Of a DNA stretch of 64,000 bases, positions 8,420 to 18,141 are shown in pieces. The notes under the pieces are model-generated. The model was not told where the DNA came from, ran no database searches, and was given only the letters and a program-made list of their open reading frames with translations. How positions within the stretch are numbered: position 1 is the stretch's first letter; each line of letters starts with the position of its first letter. Source of the DNA: Mycobacterium sp. E1747. Its GTDB lineage: Bacteria > Actinomycetota > Actinomycetes > Mycobacteriales > Mycobacteriaceae. A program made the translations under genes and the position numbers. Location of the stretch: assembly GCF_001667775.1 (NCBI RefSeq), contig NZ_LZJI01000073.1:25687-89686 (forward strand), given 5' to 3'.

Positions 8420-9616
8420 TCAGGTGTTGGCGTTACCCGCTTTCCACTGCGGCCAGGGAATGTTCCAGTCGCCCAACCCTTCCGTGCCGGGCAGCGTAGG
8501 CCCCACCGTGTTGATGACCTCGACGATGTCGCCGGTCTTGCTGTGGTCGTAGAACCACTCGGCGTTGCTGGGGCTCACGTTCAGGCACCCGTGGCTGGTG
8601 TTGGTGTGCCCCTGGGCGCCGACCGACCACGGCGCGGAGTGCACGAAGACACCGCTATAGGACATCTGGGTGGCCCAGTCGACTTCGGTGCGATATCCGT
8701 TGGGCGAGTTGACCGGAACGCCGTAGGTCGACGAGTCCATGATGATGTGCTTGAACCGGCCGCCGATGATGTAGAAGCCGTTGTCCGTCGGTGTGCTGTC
8801 CTTACCCATCGACGTCGGCATGGTCTTGACCACTTCGCCGTTGACGCGCACGGTCACCGTCTTGGTGGTGTCGTCGGCGGTCGAAATGACCTCGTCGCCG
8901 ATGGTGAAGTGGGTCTTGACGTTGTCCTCACCGAACATTCCGTCACCCAGATCGACGCCGTAGGTGTTGACCGCCACGTCGATGGCCGTTCCGGATTTCC
9001 AGAAATGCTCGGGGCGCCAACGCACTTCGCGATTGTTGAGCCAGTAGAACGCGCCCTCGACGGGCGGGTTGGTGGTGATCTTGATGGCCTTCTGGGCGGC
9101 GGCACGGTTCGCGATGTTCTCGTCGAACCGGATCGCCACCGGCTCACCGATGCCCACGACCTCGCCGTCGCCCGGGGCGACGTAGGGCATCGTCAGGTGA
9201 GCGGGCGAACTCGTCTGGAAGGTCATCTGCCGAGTCGCCGCGCCGCCCATGCCCAGCGCTTTCACGTTCAAGGTGTAGCGCCTGTTGTAGCCGAGTTGCT
9301 CGGTGGTCGACCAGCGCAGCCCGTCGGGACTGAGCTGTCCGCTGATGGACTTGCCGTTCTCGTTGACCATGGTCACCGACGCCAGAACGCCGTCGGCGAC
9401 ACTGACCGTCACCGGGGCATCGACGGTGACTCCGACGGCGCCGTCGGTCACCGAGGAGGTGAGCTTCGGGACGAGCAGGTCAGCGAACGGGGTGCCCTTG
9501 TCGAAGATCACTTTCGCCGGCGCGGCGGTGTGGTCACCACCGCAGGCAGCGCCGAACACGGCAACCGAAGCGATCGCGGCAGCCAGCCACGACCGTCGTC
9601 TGCGCAAAGGCGTCAT
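8420..9616 (-). CDS. ldtB: L,D-transpeptidase LdtB (LppS, Rv2518c homologue)
   Basis: A 398-residue lipoprotein enzyme that makes 3-3 cross-links in peptidoglycan outside the membrane and is the main target of carbapenems in mycobacteria. The N-terminus is a signal peptide with a lipobox-type GAAC site. Immunoglobulin-like domains fill residues ~40-240. The YkuD catalytic domain ends in the signature [15 protein letters not shown] with nucleophile Cys344 and upstream HSAPW. I start at the ATG at 9616, preceded by GGAAGG; the longer frame to 9676 lacks a good site. Length is close to LdtMt2 (408 residues). Confidence 0.93.
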   Translation of the reverse strand: MTPLRRRRSWLAAAIASVAVFGAACGGDHTAAPAKVIFDKGTPFADLLVPKLTSSVTDGAVGVTVDAPVTVSVADGVLASVTMVNENGKSISGQLSPDGLRWSTTEQLGYNRRYTLNVKALGMGGAATRQMTFQTSSPAHLTMPYVAPGDGEVVGIGEPVAIRFDENIANRAAAQKAIKITTNPPVEGAFYWLNNREVRWRPEHFWKSGTAIDVAVNTYGVDLGDGMFGEDNVKTHFTIGDEVISTADDTTKTVTVRVNGEVVKTMPTSMGKDSTPTDNGFYIIGGRFKHIIMDSSTYGVPVNSPNGYRTEVDWATQMSYSGVFVHSAPWSVGAQGHTNTSHGCLNVSPSNAEWFYDHSKTGDIVEVINTVGPTLPGTEGLGDWNIPWPQWKAGNANT

Positions 9617-9758
9617 CGAGTGACCTTCCACCAAATTGATCCAGTTGGTCACCGCTGACCAGAACAGTGCACGCATTGTAATGGGTTTTGTGGCCCTCAG
9701 AGGCCGACCTTGACAGGTCCGTGACCAGGTGCCACGCCGGGCCGGCTGGATGGTGCGT

Positions 9759-10661
9759 TCAGGCCGGTTGGTCGATGCGGTCGCGGAGTTCGGCCTCGAC
9801 CCGGTCGTGGGTCGTGACGGCCTCGATGCGCGCGAGCTTGACGATGGCCGCCGCCATCGCCAACACCGCCAGTGCGAGGACGCTCAGCCTGATCGGGCCC
9901 GCAGCCAGCGTCTCGTCGAGCACGACTACGCCCAGCGCCGCCCCCACGACCGGCTGCGACACCTGCAGCGCGGGCATCGACGCGGTCAGCGGTCCGGCCC
10001 GGAAGGCCGCCTGGCTCCACACCACACCACCGACCGTGACCAGAATCGCGGCGTACAGCTCCGGGGTTCGGATGACCGCCCATGCGCCGTCGCCGAGCCG
10101 GGCGACGACCTCCTTGGCGAGCACCGCGAAGATTCCCCACAGCGAACCGGACACCAGGGCGAACAGCACCGCCGCCGCGGAGCCACCCCAGATCCGGCCC
10201 GCCACCACGCACGCGACCAGCAGCGGCCCCAGCACAGCGGCCACGAGGGCCCAGGTTCTCAGGGGCGCGGACGAATGACCGGCCCGCGGATTGCCGACTA
10301 CGGCGACCACCGTTACGGAGACCGTCAGCAGCCCGGCCCATATCCACTCCGCGCCGGTCATCTTTCGATGAAACAGCCTGGCGTTGATCGGCAGCGCAAA
10401 CAGCAGCGAACACATGAGCAGCGCCTGCACCAAGAGCACCGAACCCTGACCCAGAGCGGCGGCCTGCAGTCCGACGCTCGCGACGAGCAGCGCCGCACCC
10501 CACCACCACCGCCCGTTTCGCAGCAGGCTAGCGAACAGTCCGACGTGACCAATCGACTTGTCCTCGATGCAATGCGCCGCCCGTTGCTGCAGAACGTCAC
10601 CGGTCGCGACGCACAGCGCCGAACTCAGCGCGAGCACTGCGGCGATCTCCGCGTGGGCCAT
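9759..10661 (-). CDS. DMT/EamA-like membrane permease
   Basis: A 300-residue integral membrane protein with nine to ten hydrophobic helices arranged in two similar halves, as in drug/metabolite-transporter or small EamA-type permeases. The first helix carries polar residues ([18 protein letters not shown]), and the second half has [20 protein letters not shown] followed by LDETL, a pattern common in this superfamily. No substrate can be read from the sequence. The gene lies in a block that I do not recall between Rv2518c and Rv2520c in M. tuberculosis, so it may be lineage-specific. Confidence 0.7.
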   Translation of the reverse strand: MAHAEIAAVLALSSALCVATGDVLQQRAAHCIEDKSIGHVGLFASLLRNGRWWWGAALLVASVGLQAAALGQGSVLLVQALLMCSLLFALPINARLFHRKMTGAEWIWAGLLTVSVTVVAVVGNPRAGHSSAPLRTWALVAAVLGPLLVACVVAGRIWGGSAAAVLFALVSGSLWGIFAVLAKEVVARLGDGAWAVIRTPELYAAILVTVGGVVWSQAAFRAGPLTASMPALQVSQPVVGAALGVVVLDETLAAGPIRLSVLALAVLAMAAAIVKLARIEAVTTHDRVEAELRDRIDQPA

Positions 10662-10728
10662 GGAAAGGTTCTCCGTCGATGTCGGAAGTCAGCCGCAAAG
10701 CCCGGCAGGCAGTAGCGACGGTCGTGCG

Positions 10729-13083
10729 TCAGCCACGGTTCGCCGCTTTCGTCGGCCATCTCTTGATCATCGGTCGTGCCGACTCGGGCGCGTCGGCGGC
10801 CCAGCGCCGCCGGCCCACCTCCGCGGCCGCGTCCTCACCGGTGGCCGACCGATTCCGCAGCCACTCCAACGGTCTGGGCGCCCACCAGGTCCACCGGCCA
10901 AGCGCGTGAATGAAGGCGGGCACCAACACCATTCGCACCAGGGTCGCATCGGCCAGCACCGCGAGCGTCAGGCCGAGGCCAAGCATCCGCATGAACGACA
11001 CGTGAGCCGGGATCAGTGCGGCGAACGAGATCGACATCACCACCGCGGCGGTGGTGACCACCCGGCCGATCCCCGCTATGCCCAAGGCCGTGCTCTCGTC
11101 GGTGGCGGCGCGCTCTTCGGCGGGGCTCGGCGGTGTGTCCTCGATGGCTTGCGAGGCCAGCCAGTACTCGTGGATTCGGGACACCAGGAATACCTCGTAA
11201 TCCATCGCCAGCCCGAACGCGATGCAGAACAACAAAACCGGGATGTTGGCGTTCAACGTCCCGTTCGGCGTCGTCCCCAGCGCACCGAGATTCCCGTCTT
11301 GAAAGATCCACACCATGGCGCCGAACGCGGCCGTCAACGACAGCACGTTGCACACCAGCGCCTGCAGCGGCAGCACGGCGCTCCCGGTGAGCAAGAACAG
11401 GAGCGCGAAGGTGATCAGGGCGATCAAAGCGAACACCAGGGGCAACCGCGTGGTGATCGCGTTGACGCTGTCGCGGTTGATCTGAGACAGGCCCGTCATC
11501 TCCACGGGATGTCCGGCCGGCCCGGCGACCTGGTGCAATCGGTCCAGCTGAGTGTTGGAGGCCTGCGAATACAGCGGCGCGGAGCTCGTCACGGACAGGA
11601 ACGCAGCGCCGTTGGCCAGCCCGGTCGCCGTGGCGGCCGGACCCACCCGATTCCCCGCGACGAACGTTCCTGTCGGCGCGCTGACAGCGGACACGTCGGG
11701 TATCCGCGACAGATCGGCGGCGTAGCGCTCGAGGTCGGCCGGTGTCACACCGCGCGTGTCGGGAACCACGACGGTGACGCCCGTTCCGAACCCGTTGGCA
11801 AAGTCGTTGTCCAACATGTCCGCGACCTGACGGGACGACGCTGACCGGGGCAACACCCGCTCGTCCGGGAAGCCCCATTTCACGCCGAGGAAGGGAACGC
11901 CCAACAACAGCAGCAAGGCGACCACGCTCAGACCGACCGGCAGGGCGTGACGTAACACGAACCTGGTGGACCGGTACCAGAACTGGTCTTGTAGCGGCTG
12001 GTGCGCATGATCACGGAACGACCGCTGCCCATGCAAGACTCGGTGCATCACGCGACGGGCGTCCATCGCGTCCAGCCGGGGCCCCAGCAGCGCGATCGCG
12101 GCGGGGGTGATCACGACCGCCGCTACCGCGACGATGGCCGCGGTGGCCACGATGGTGTAGGCCGACGACTTCAGGAAATACATGGGGAACACCGCCATCA
12201 CCGCCATCGACAGCCCGACGGTGGTCGCCGAGAAGAGCACCGTGCGGCCGGCGGTGGCCATGGTGCGGATCAGCGCCCGGTCCCGGTCGCCGCTGCGCGC
12301 CAGCTCCTCGCGGAAGCGGCTGATAATCAGCAGGTTGTAGTCGATCGCGAGGGCAAGGCCCATCGCGATGCTGAGATCCAGCGCGTACGTCGACACGTCG
12401 GTGGCGAACGTGATCAGCCGCAACACCGACATGGTGCAGACGATGGCCAGGGCGCCCAGCATGATCGGCAGCGCCGCCGCGACCACGCCGCCGAGCACCC
12501 ACACCAGCACCGCGAAGCTCAGCGGGATCGCGATCGACTCCATCAACAGCAGGTCACGCTCGTTCTGGTCGTTGATCTGGGCGTACGCCACGGCCATGCC
12601 ACCCGCGCGCACGGTCACACCTTCGCGGTCGTGCACCAGTTCGTCCGTCAACGCGCTGGCGTACTTCTGGGCGTCGTTCTCCCCGCCTTTCAGGCCGGCG
12701 ACGATCATCCCGGACTTGTGGTCCTTGCTGACGAGCTGGGCGGCGGCTTGCGGTGGGGAGGTCCACGCCGAGGACACGTTCAGCACCCACGGCGAGGTTT
12801 TCAGGCGGTTGGCGATGTCGATCCCGACGTCACGGGCCTGGTTGCTCTGCACGCCGGCCGGGGCGGTGACGACGATGAGCATCTGCTGATCGGTCTCGTT
12901 GAACTTGTTTCGCAGGACCTCGGTAGCCCGGGAAGACTCGGAGGTGGGGTCCTGAAAACCGCCCCCCGACAGGCTGTTGATCACCGGCAGCCCGAAGGCC
13001 GCGGCTGCGACTAGCACCAGGAGGGCGATCCCGATGATGCGCCGCGGGGCGGCGATGGCGAGACGGGTGATTGCCTGCAGCAT
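10729..13083 (-). CDS. MMPL-family (RND) transporter
   Basis: A 784-residue inner-membrane transporter with the MMPL two-repeat plan. One N-terminal helix is followed by a large periplasmic loop (starting LPVINSLSGGGFQDPTSESS), five helices with the SIAMGLALAIDYNLLIISRF signature, a second large loop, and a second helix block with FGLAMDYEVFLVSRIHEYW. The paired DY-containing helices carry the proton-relay Asp-Tyr typical of MmpL proteins. Related mycobacterial MmpLs export lipids or siderophores, but no substrate is assigned here. It is shorter than MmpL3 or MmpL11 and has no partner MmpS gene adjacent. The ATG at 13083 follows AAAGGG and is favoured over the upstream in-frame start. Confidence 0.85.
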   Translation of the reverse strand: MLQAITRLAIAAPRRIIGIALLVLVAAAAFGLPVINSLSGGGFQDPTSESSRATEVLRNKFNETDQQMLIVVTAPAGVQSNQARDVGIDIANRLKTSPWVLNVSSAWTSPPQAAAQLVSKDHKSGMIVAGLKGGENDAQKYASALTDELVHDREGVTVRAGGMAVAYAQINDQNERDLLLMESIAIPLSFAVLVWVLGGVVAAALPIMLGALAIVCTMSVLRLITFATDVSTYALDLSIAMGLALAIDYNLLIISRFREELARSGDRDRALIRTMATAGRTVLFSATTVGLSMAVMAVFPMYFLKSSAYTIVATAAIVAVAAVVITPAAIALLGPRLDAMDARRVMHRVLHGQRSFRDHAHQPLQDQFWYRSTRFVLRHALPVGLSVVALLLLLGVPFLGVKWGFPDERVLPRSASSRQVADMLDNDFANGFGTGVTVVVPDTRGVTPADLERYAADLSRIPDVSAVSAPTGTFVAGNRVGPAATATGLANGAAFLSVTSSAPLYSQASNTQLDRLHQVAGPAGHPVEMTGLSQINRDSVNAITTRLPLVFALIALITFALLFLLTGSAVLPLQALVCNVLSLTAAFGAMVWIFQDGNLGALGTTPNGTLNANIPVLLFCIAFGLAMDYEVFLVSRIHEYWLASQAIEDTPPSPAEERAATDESTALGIAGIGRVVTTAAVVMSISFAALIPAHVSFMRMLGLGLTLAVLADATLVRMVLVPAFIHALGRWTWWAPRPLEWLRNRSATGEDAAAEVGRRRWAADAPESARPMIKRWPTKAANRG

Positions 13084-13360
13084 CTGTGGCCCTTTCTGTC
13101 CTAGTCCCAGCCCATGCCTATACCCGGCCGCGGGCCGCCTGACGCCCGCCCCACCGAATTGGTGTCGCCGCTGGAGCAGGTTGCCGCTGCGAGTGACCAT
13201 CGCCACTCGCCAGCGGATAGGTCCAGGCGTTTAACACAATTAATCTAGAACCGCGTTTGATGTACCGGTGGTCGGGTATCGGTCGGAGCGGCGCCTTAGT
13301 TAGGAAAACTCGGTATGCATGGCGCCGGTTCGGTTGGACGAGTGTCGGATTGGATGAGCG

Positions 13361-14599
13361 ATGAACACGACGGACAACGCGATCGCGATTAGGCACCCAA
13401 CCGAAGACGACTGGCTGGCTCTGTATGAGAACCAGGCTCGCACATTCGGCGACCCGGCGGATTCGCACACCGTCGAAGCCTGGAAACGCCGAGTCTCGTT
13501 GGAAGACATTCTGATTGCGGAAGACGTCTCCGATCCGCAGGATCGATTTCCGGTCGGCACGTCCATCATCTACCGTTCGCGGCTGACCGTCCCGGGGGGC
13601 ATCAGCCTGCGGGCTGCGTGGTTGACGATGATCTCGGTCGCCTCGACGCATCAGGGCAAGGGAATTTGGGCCCAGCTCAGCGCGCAGGGACTGCGAATTC
13701 TGCTGGATCGCGGCTACCCGATCATCTGCGGTGTCCCGACCCAAACCGCGATTTACGACGGTTTCGGCGCCGGCGTGGCGACGCACGGCCACACCTACGT
13801 GATCGAGCGGCGCGCGGCAAAATTGCGAGCCGCGCCCAGTACCAATCGGGCACGCGAGGTCAACGCCGCCCGCGCACGACGTCTGCTGCCGGAAATCTAC
13901 GAGCGCTGGTGCGACATCACCCCCGGGGCCGTGGCGCGCAATAACGCTTGGTGGGAGGACTATTTGGAGGACAGGCCGACGCAGCGCGGCAACCGGTCTG
14001 CCCTGTATCACACGGTCCACCCGGACGGCTTCCTGACCTATCGGATCGCTGATCAGCCGCACCACACCTTCCAGCCACCCTTCGGCACGGTGATCGTCGA
14101 GGACTTCTGCCCGATCACGGACGAAGCACATACCGAACTGCTTCAGACGCTGCTGTTTCTGGACATGTTCGACCGGATAGAGATCGAGGTACCGCGCGAC
14201 GACCCGCTGCCGCTCAAGTTGCGAAATCCGCGCGCCGCTCGGACCAAAGGAGTCAGCGATTTCCTCTGGGCACGCATCAACGACGTGCCAGAAGTGCTTG
14301 GTGCCCGCGAGTACGGCGCCGATGCCGACATCGTGCTGGACGTCGCCGACCCGCTCAACCTGGCGGGAGGGCAGTTCCTGCTGCAGACGCGGGATGGCGC
14401 GGGCAAGTGCACGCCGCACGACGGACCGGCTGACATCAAGATCTCACTGGCCGACTTGGCGACGATTTACATGGGCGCTTACCGGGTCCGCGAGCTGTTC
14501 CGCGCGGACCGCATCACCGAACTGCGTCCCGGCGCGCTGCGCGCACTCGACGCCGCCTTCGGCACCGACCGGGCGCCGTACTGCGGAACGCTTTTCTGA
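13361..14599 (+). CDS. Eis-like GNAT N-acetyltransferase
   Basis: A 412-residue protein with the size and architecture of Eis (enhanced intracellular survival) acetyltransferases, which acetylate amines such as aminoglycosides. An N-terminal GNAT domain contains VASTHQGKGIWAQL (acetyl-CoA pyrophosphate loop) and IYDGFG with Tyr132, equivalent to the Eis general-acid Tyr. A second GNAT-like region and an SCP2-like C-terminal domain follow. The chain ends in Phe412, and in M. tuberculosis Eis the terminal Phe carboxylate acts as the catalytic base. M. tuberculosis eis (Rv2416c) is elsewhere, so this is probably a paralogue or divergent relative. Confidence 0.82.
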   Translation: MNTTDNAIAIRHPTEDDWLALYENQARTFGDPADSHTVEAWKRRVSLEDILIAEDVSDPQDRFPVGTSIIYRSRLTVPGGISLRAAWLTMISVASTHQGKGIWAQLSAQGLRILLDRGYPIICGVPTQTAIYDGFGAGVATHGHTYVIERRAAKLRAAPSTNRAREVNAARARRLLPEIYERWCDITPGAVARNNAWWEDYLEDRPTQRGNRSALYHTVHPDGFLTYRIADQPHHTFQPPFGTVIVEDFCPITDEAHTELLQTLLFLDMFDRIEIEVPRDDPLPLKLRNPRAARTKGVSDFLWARINDVPEVLGAREYGADADIVLDVADPLNLAGGQFLLQTRDGAGKCTPHDGPADIKISLADLATIYMGAYRVRELFRADRITELRPGALRALDAAFGTDRAPYCGTLF

Positions 14600-14774
14600 G
14601 TTGGGTTCAACGGCCGCAGGCTGTTTCGCCGGGCAAGTTCGGCGGTACGCCCGTCGACCGGCCCACCACCAGCGGCCGGCCCCCGCGGTCGTGGCTATCC
14701 TGGAGCAGATCGGAGGATTTCACAGCGCGGCAGGACGCCTGTTATTGTCGCGTACGCGGTCTCGGCCGTCGAAA

Positions 14775-14850
<76 letters not shown>

Positions 14851-15008
14851 CTGAAAAATCCGGGGACGCCTTTTCGCGCCCCGCTGGCCCGCGAATTGGG
14901 CCCGCCCGACTTTTTCGGCGTAATTCGGCTGCCGTGCGAATGTGGCGGCAGGTAGCTTCTCCTTCACGGCGAGTGCCCGGTGGAACGAGCCGTGCCGAAG
15001 GAGCTGCA

Positions 15009-16745
15009 ATGGGGTTCATCCAGCCGAATCTGCCCGTCGTCGACGTGGCCGAATGGAGCCAGCAACCCCGCGCCCAGCGGATCGTGCCGATGGTGCGCCA
15101 CATCGCCGAGAACGGCTTCGGCACCCCGCTGGTGATGCATGTGATGTACGGCGTGAAGATCGCGCTGTACGTGCTCGGCGGCTGGGTGTTCGGGTGGTGC
15201 ACGACGGGCATCGGCAGCTTCACGGGCGTCGCCGCCTGGTGGTCGGAACCGATCGTGTTCGAGAAGGCCGTCCTGTACACGATGCTGTTCGAAGTCATCG
15301 GCCTGGGCTGCTGCTTCGGGCCGCTGGCCGGCCGGTACTTCCCGCCGATGGGCTCCATCCTGTACTGGTTGCGCCCCGGCACCGTCCGGCTGCCCCCGTG
15401 GCCCGATCGGGTGCCGCTCACCAAGGGCAGCGTCCGCAGCCCGATCGACGCGATCCTCTACGGCGCGCTGCTGGCGCTGCTCGCCGTCGCGCTGATGTCC
15501 GACGGCACCGGCCCAATTCCGCCCCTGCACACCGAGATTGGTGTGCTGGCGCCCTGGCACACCGTCGCGATCCTGGCCGTCCTGGCCGTCGTCGGCCTGC
15601 GCGACAAGGTGATCTTCCTGGCCGCTCGCGGCGAGGTCTACGCGCCGTTGGCCTTGGTCTTCCTGTTCTCCGGGGCGGACCCCATCATCGGGGCCAAGGT
15701 GGTCTTCATGGTGATCTGGTTGGGGGCGGCCACCTCAAAGCTCAACCGGCACTTCCCGTTCGTGATCTCGACGATGCTGGCGAACAACCCGTTCATCCCG
15801 TCCGGGGCGCTGAAGCGGTCGATGTTCAAGCGCTATCCGGACGACCTGCGGCCCAGCGCGCTGGCGGGTTTCATCGCGCACTTCTCCACCGCCGTGGAAG
15901 GCCTGGTGCCGCTGGCGCTGCTGTTCTCGCACGGTGGCTGGCCGACGGCCGTCGCAGCGTTCGTGATGGTCGTCTTCCACCTGAACATCCTGCTGGCCTT
16001 CCCCATGGGGGTGCCGTTGGAGTGGAACGTGTTCATGATCTTCGGGGTGCTGTCGCTGTTCGTCGCGCACGCCGGCCTCGTATTGTCGGACCTGGCCAAC
16101 CCGTTGCCGGTGGCGATTCTCTTCGTCGTCATCGCCGGTGTCGTCGTCATCGGCAACCTGTACCCGCGCAAGGTGTCCTTCCTGCCGGGCATGCGCTATT
16201 ACGCGGGCAACTGGGACACCACGGTGTGGTGCGTCAAGCCGTCGGTCGACGAGAAGTTCCGCACCGGCTCGCACGCGCTCGGTCCGATGCAACACCTGCA
16301 GCTCGAACGCCTCTACGGCTCAAAAGAGGAGACCCTGGTCCCCCTGCACCTCGCGATGGCGTTCCGCGGGATGAACACCCACGGGCGCGCGCTGTTCACC
16401 CTGGTGCACCGCGCGCTGGCCGGCTACGCCGAGGACGACTACAACCTGTGCGAGGGCGAGATCCTGTGCTCGATGGTGCTGGGATGGAACTTCGGCGACG
16501 GGCACATGCACAACGAGTGCCTCATCGAGGCGCTACAGCAGCGCTGCCATTTCGAGCCCGGTGACGTGCGGGTGGTGATCCTGGACGCGCAGCCCATCCA
16601 CATCCAGCGCCAGGAATACCGGCTGGTCGACGCGGCGACCGGCGAATTCGAGCGTGGCTATGTCGACGTCGACGACATGGTCACGTCGCAGCCGTGGGCC
16701 GACGACATTCCGGTGCACGCGCAGAGCGGCACCAGCATGACCTGA
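15009..16745 (+). CDS. Large multi-pass membrane protein, DUF3556-like
   Basis: A 578-residue protein starting at ATG 15009 after AAGGAG. Residues ~45-420 contain about ten hydrophobic helices. A soluble C-terminal part of ~150 residues (from YYAGNWDTTVWCVKPSVDEKF to the end) is rich in aromatic and His residues, for example GWNFGDGHMHNECLIEAL. Length and layout fit the DUF3556 family of actinobacterial membrane proteins, which has no assigned function. The family name is given from memory and is less certain than the topology. It follows tRNA-Lys and is convergent with the DUF3618 gene. Confidence 0.65.
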   Translation: MGFIQPNLPVVDVAEWSQQPRAQRIVPMVRHIAENGFGTPLVMHVMYGVKIALYVLGGWVFGWCTTGIGSFTGVAAWWSEPIVFEKAVLYTMLFEVIGLGCCFGPLAGRYFPPMGSILYWLRPGTVRLPPWPDRVPLTKGSVRSPIDAILYGALLALLAVALMSDGTGPIPPLHTEIGVLAPWHTVAILAVLAVVGLRDKVIFLAARGEVYAPLALVFLFSGADPIIGAKVVFMVIWLGAATSKLNRHFPFVISTMLANNPFIPSGALKRSMFKRYPDDLRPSALAGFIAHFSTAVEGLVPLALLFSHGGWPTAVAAFVMVVFHLNILLAFPMGVPLEWNVFMIFGVLSLFVAHAGLVLSDLANPLPVAILFVVIAGVVVIGNLYPRKVSFLPGMRYYAGNWDTTVWCVKPSVDEKFRTGSHALGPMQHLQLERLYGSKEETLVPLHLAMAFRGMNTHGRALFTLVHRALAGYAEDDYNLCEGEILCSMVLGWNFGDGHMHNECLIEALQQRCHFEPGDVRVVILDAQPIHIQRQEYRLVDAATGEFERGYVDVDDMVTSQPWADDIPVHAQSGTSMT

Positions 16746-16749
16746 CTCG

Positions 16750-16977
16750 TCAGCGGTTCCGGACGCGGTGCACCACCACCACGACGACGAGGACACCGAC
16801 GCCGGCCAGTGACACCGTCACCGCGGGCTTCTTGACGAACGCGATCACGCGAACCTTGAGGTCATCGGCCAGGCGGCGCGGGTTGGCCCGCACGGCAAGC
16901 GAGTCGACGGTAGCCGCCAGCTGGTCGCGGGCGACGTCGATGTCCCGCTTGATGGCCTCGGGGTCCCGGTCCGCCAC
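16750..16977 (-). CDS. DUF3618 small membrane protein (Rv2520c homologue)
   Basis: A 75-residue protein. A charged amphipathic N-terminus (DPEAIKRDIDVARDQLAATV) is followed by ANPRRLADDLK and a C-terminal membrane helix (VSLAGVGVLVVVVVVHRVRNR). This is the DUF3618 layout of small actinobacterial envelope proteins of unknown function. Rv2520c has the same length and lies next to bcp, as here. The GTG at 16977 is chosen because GGAGGA precedes it at good spacing. Confidence 0.85.
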   Translation of the reverse strand: MADRDPEAIKRDIDVARDQLAATVDSLAVRANPRRLADDLKVRVIAFVKKPAVTVSLAGVGVLVVVVVVHRVRNR

Positions 16978-17075
16978 GTGTCTGTCCTCCCAATCGGCCT
17001 GATGCACCTGAGGCACTACCCTAGATCAGCTGGCGATAACCCCAACGCTCCGGTGAACAGAAAGGGGCCCCGAAA

Positions 17076-17549
17076 TTGGCCGAGACCACGCGGCTTGCGC
17101 CGGGCGACAAAGCGCCCTCCTTCAGCCTGCCCGACGCCGACGGCAACAAGGTGTCGCTAGCCGATTACAAGGGCCGTCGCGTCATCGTCTACTTCTACCC
17201 CGCGGCCTCGACACCGGGCTGCACCAAGCAGGCCTGCGACTTCCGCGACAACCTGCACGAACTCAGTGACGCCGGCCTCGATGTCGTCGGCATCTCCCCC
17301 GACAAGCCCGAGAAGCTGGCCAAGTTCCGCGACGCTGAGAAGCTGACGTTCCCGCTGCTGTCGGATCCCGACCGCAAGGTGTTGACGGCCTGGGGTGCCT
17401 ACGGCGAGAAGCAGATGTACGGAAAGACCGTGCAGGGCGTGATCCGTTCGACGTTCGTGGTCGACGAGAAGGGCAAGATCGCGGTCGCCCAGTACAACGT
17501 GAAGGCGACCGGCCACGTCGCCAAACTGCGGCGCGACCTGTCAGTCTGA
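17076..17549 (+). CDS. bcp: Atypical 2-Cys peroxiredoxin / bacterioferritin comigratory protein
   Basis: A 157-residue thioredoxin-fold peroxidase that reduces hydroperoxides in the cytoplasm. The catalytic motif STPGCTKQAC gives peroxidatic Cys49 and resolving Cys54, the BCP/PrxQ arrangement. FPLLSDPDRKV and a later STFVVDEKGKI complete the AhpC-TSA fold. The start is TTG at 17076 after an AAAGGGG site. Position matches Rv2521. Confidence 0.95.
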   Translation: MAETTRLAPGDKAPSFSLPDADGNKVSLADYKGRRVIVYFYPAASTPGCTKQACDFRDNLHELSDAGLDVVGISPDKPEKLAKFRDAEKLTFPLLSDPDRKVLTAWGAYGEKQMYGKTVQGVIRSTFVVDEKGKIAVAQYNVKATGHVAKLRRDLSV

Positions 17550-17605
17550 ACCGGCCGGAATAGCCGACCATTGCACTCTGCACAGGCCAAAGCGATCATT
17601 TAGCG

Positions 17606-18112
17606 GTGGACTCGGACGACCCCGAGCAATACATTCGCGACCTCGAGCACGGCGCCGGCAAGGCGCCGGGCCCCGCGCCGCAGCCGTTCGGGACGCCCAG
17701 CGATGGGCAGTTCGGCGGCCCGCGCAAGTTCGGTGACGTCGCAAAGCTCGCGAACACGCCGCGGGGGAAGTTGATCTTGGGGGCGTGCGCGGTCGTGGCG
17801 GCGTCAGCGATCGCGTACTTCGTCAGTCACACCGGCACCACCGTGCAGGGCAACCTGGTGATGATCAACAGCGGCGCAAAAGACACCATCGACTGCAACA
17901 ACGGAAACCTGAAGCTGGACGGCGACAACAACACCTACACCGTCACCGGCCACTGCGGACGGCTGGGGATCTTCGGCAGCGGGAATCACGTCGCTGCTGA
18001 CAGTGCCGACACCATCGACGTTTTCGGCGACGACAACGCCGTGACCTACCACTCGGGCTCACCGAGGATCGAGAAGACCGGAAACAACAACGTCGTATCG
18101 CAACGGCGGTAA
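17606..18112 (+). CDS. Membrane-anchored DUF3060 repeat protein
   Basis: A 168-residue protein with a Pro/Gly-rich cytoplasmic segment. One membrane helix (KLILGACAVVAASAIAYFV) leads to an exported beta-rich domain with short repeats (IDCNNGNLKLDGDNNTYTV, LGIFGSGNHV, IDVFGDDNAVTYHS, IEKTGNNNVV). These N-G-N/D-N-N repeats with an early Cys pair are the DUF3060 pattern common in mycobacterial lipoproteins, with no known function. It starts with GTG 17606. It is convergent with the M20 peptidase gene. Confidence 0.8.
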   Translation: MDSDDPEQYIRDLEHGAGKAPGPAPQPFGTPSDGQFGGPRKFGDVAKLANTPRGKLILGACAVVAASAIAYFVSHTGTTVQGNLVMINSGAKDTIDCNNGNLKLDGDNNTYTVTGHCGRLGIFGSGNHVAADSADTIDVFGDDNAVTYHSGSPRIEKTGNNNVVSQRR

Positions 18113-18120
18113 AGCGGTTG

Positions 18121-18141
18121 CCTGGCCGCCGTTAGGCCAGG
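18121..18141. terminator. Possible bidirectional terminator hairpin
   Basis: CCTGGCC and GGCCAGG form a perfect 7-bp stem around a 7-base loop between two convergent genes, overlapping the M20 peptidase stop codon. There is no U tract, which is common for mycobacterial intrinsic terminators. Function is inferred from position. Confidence 0.4.
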
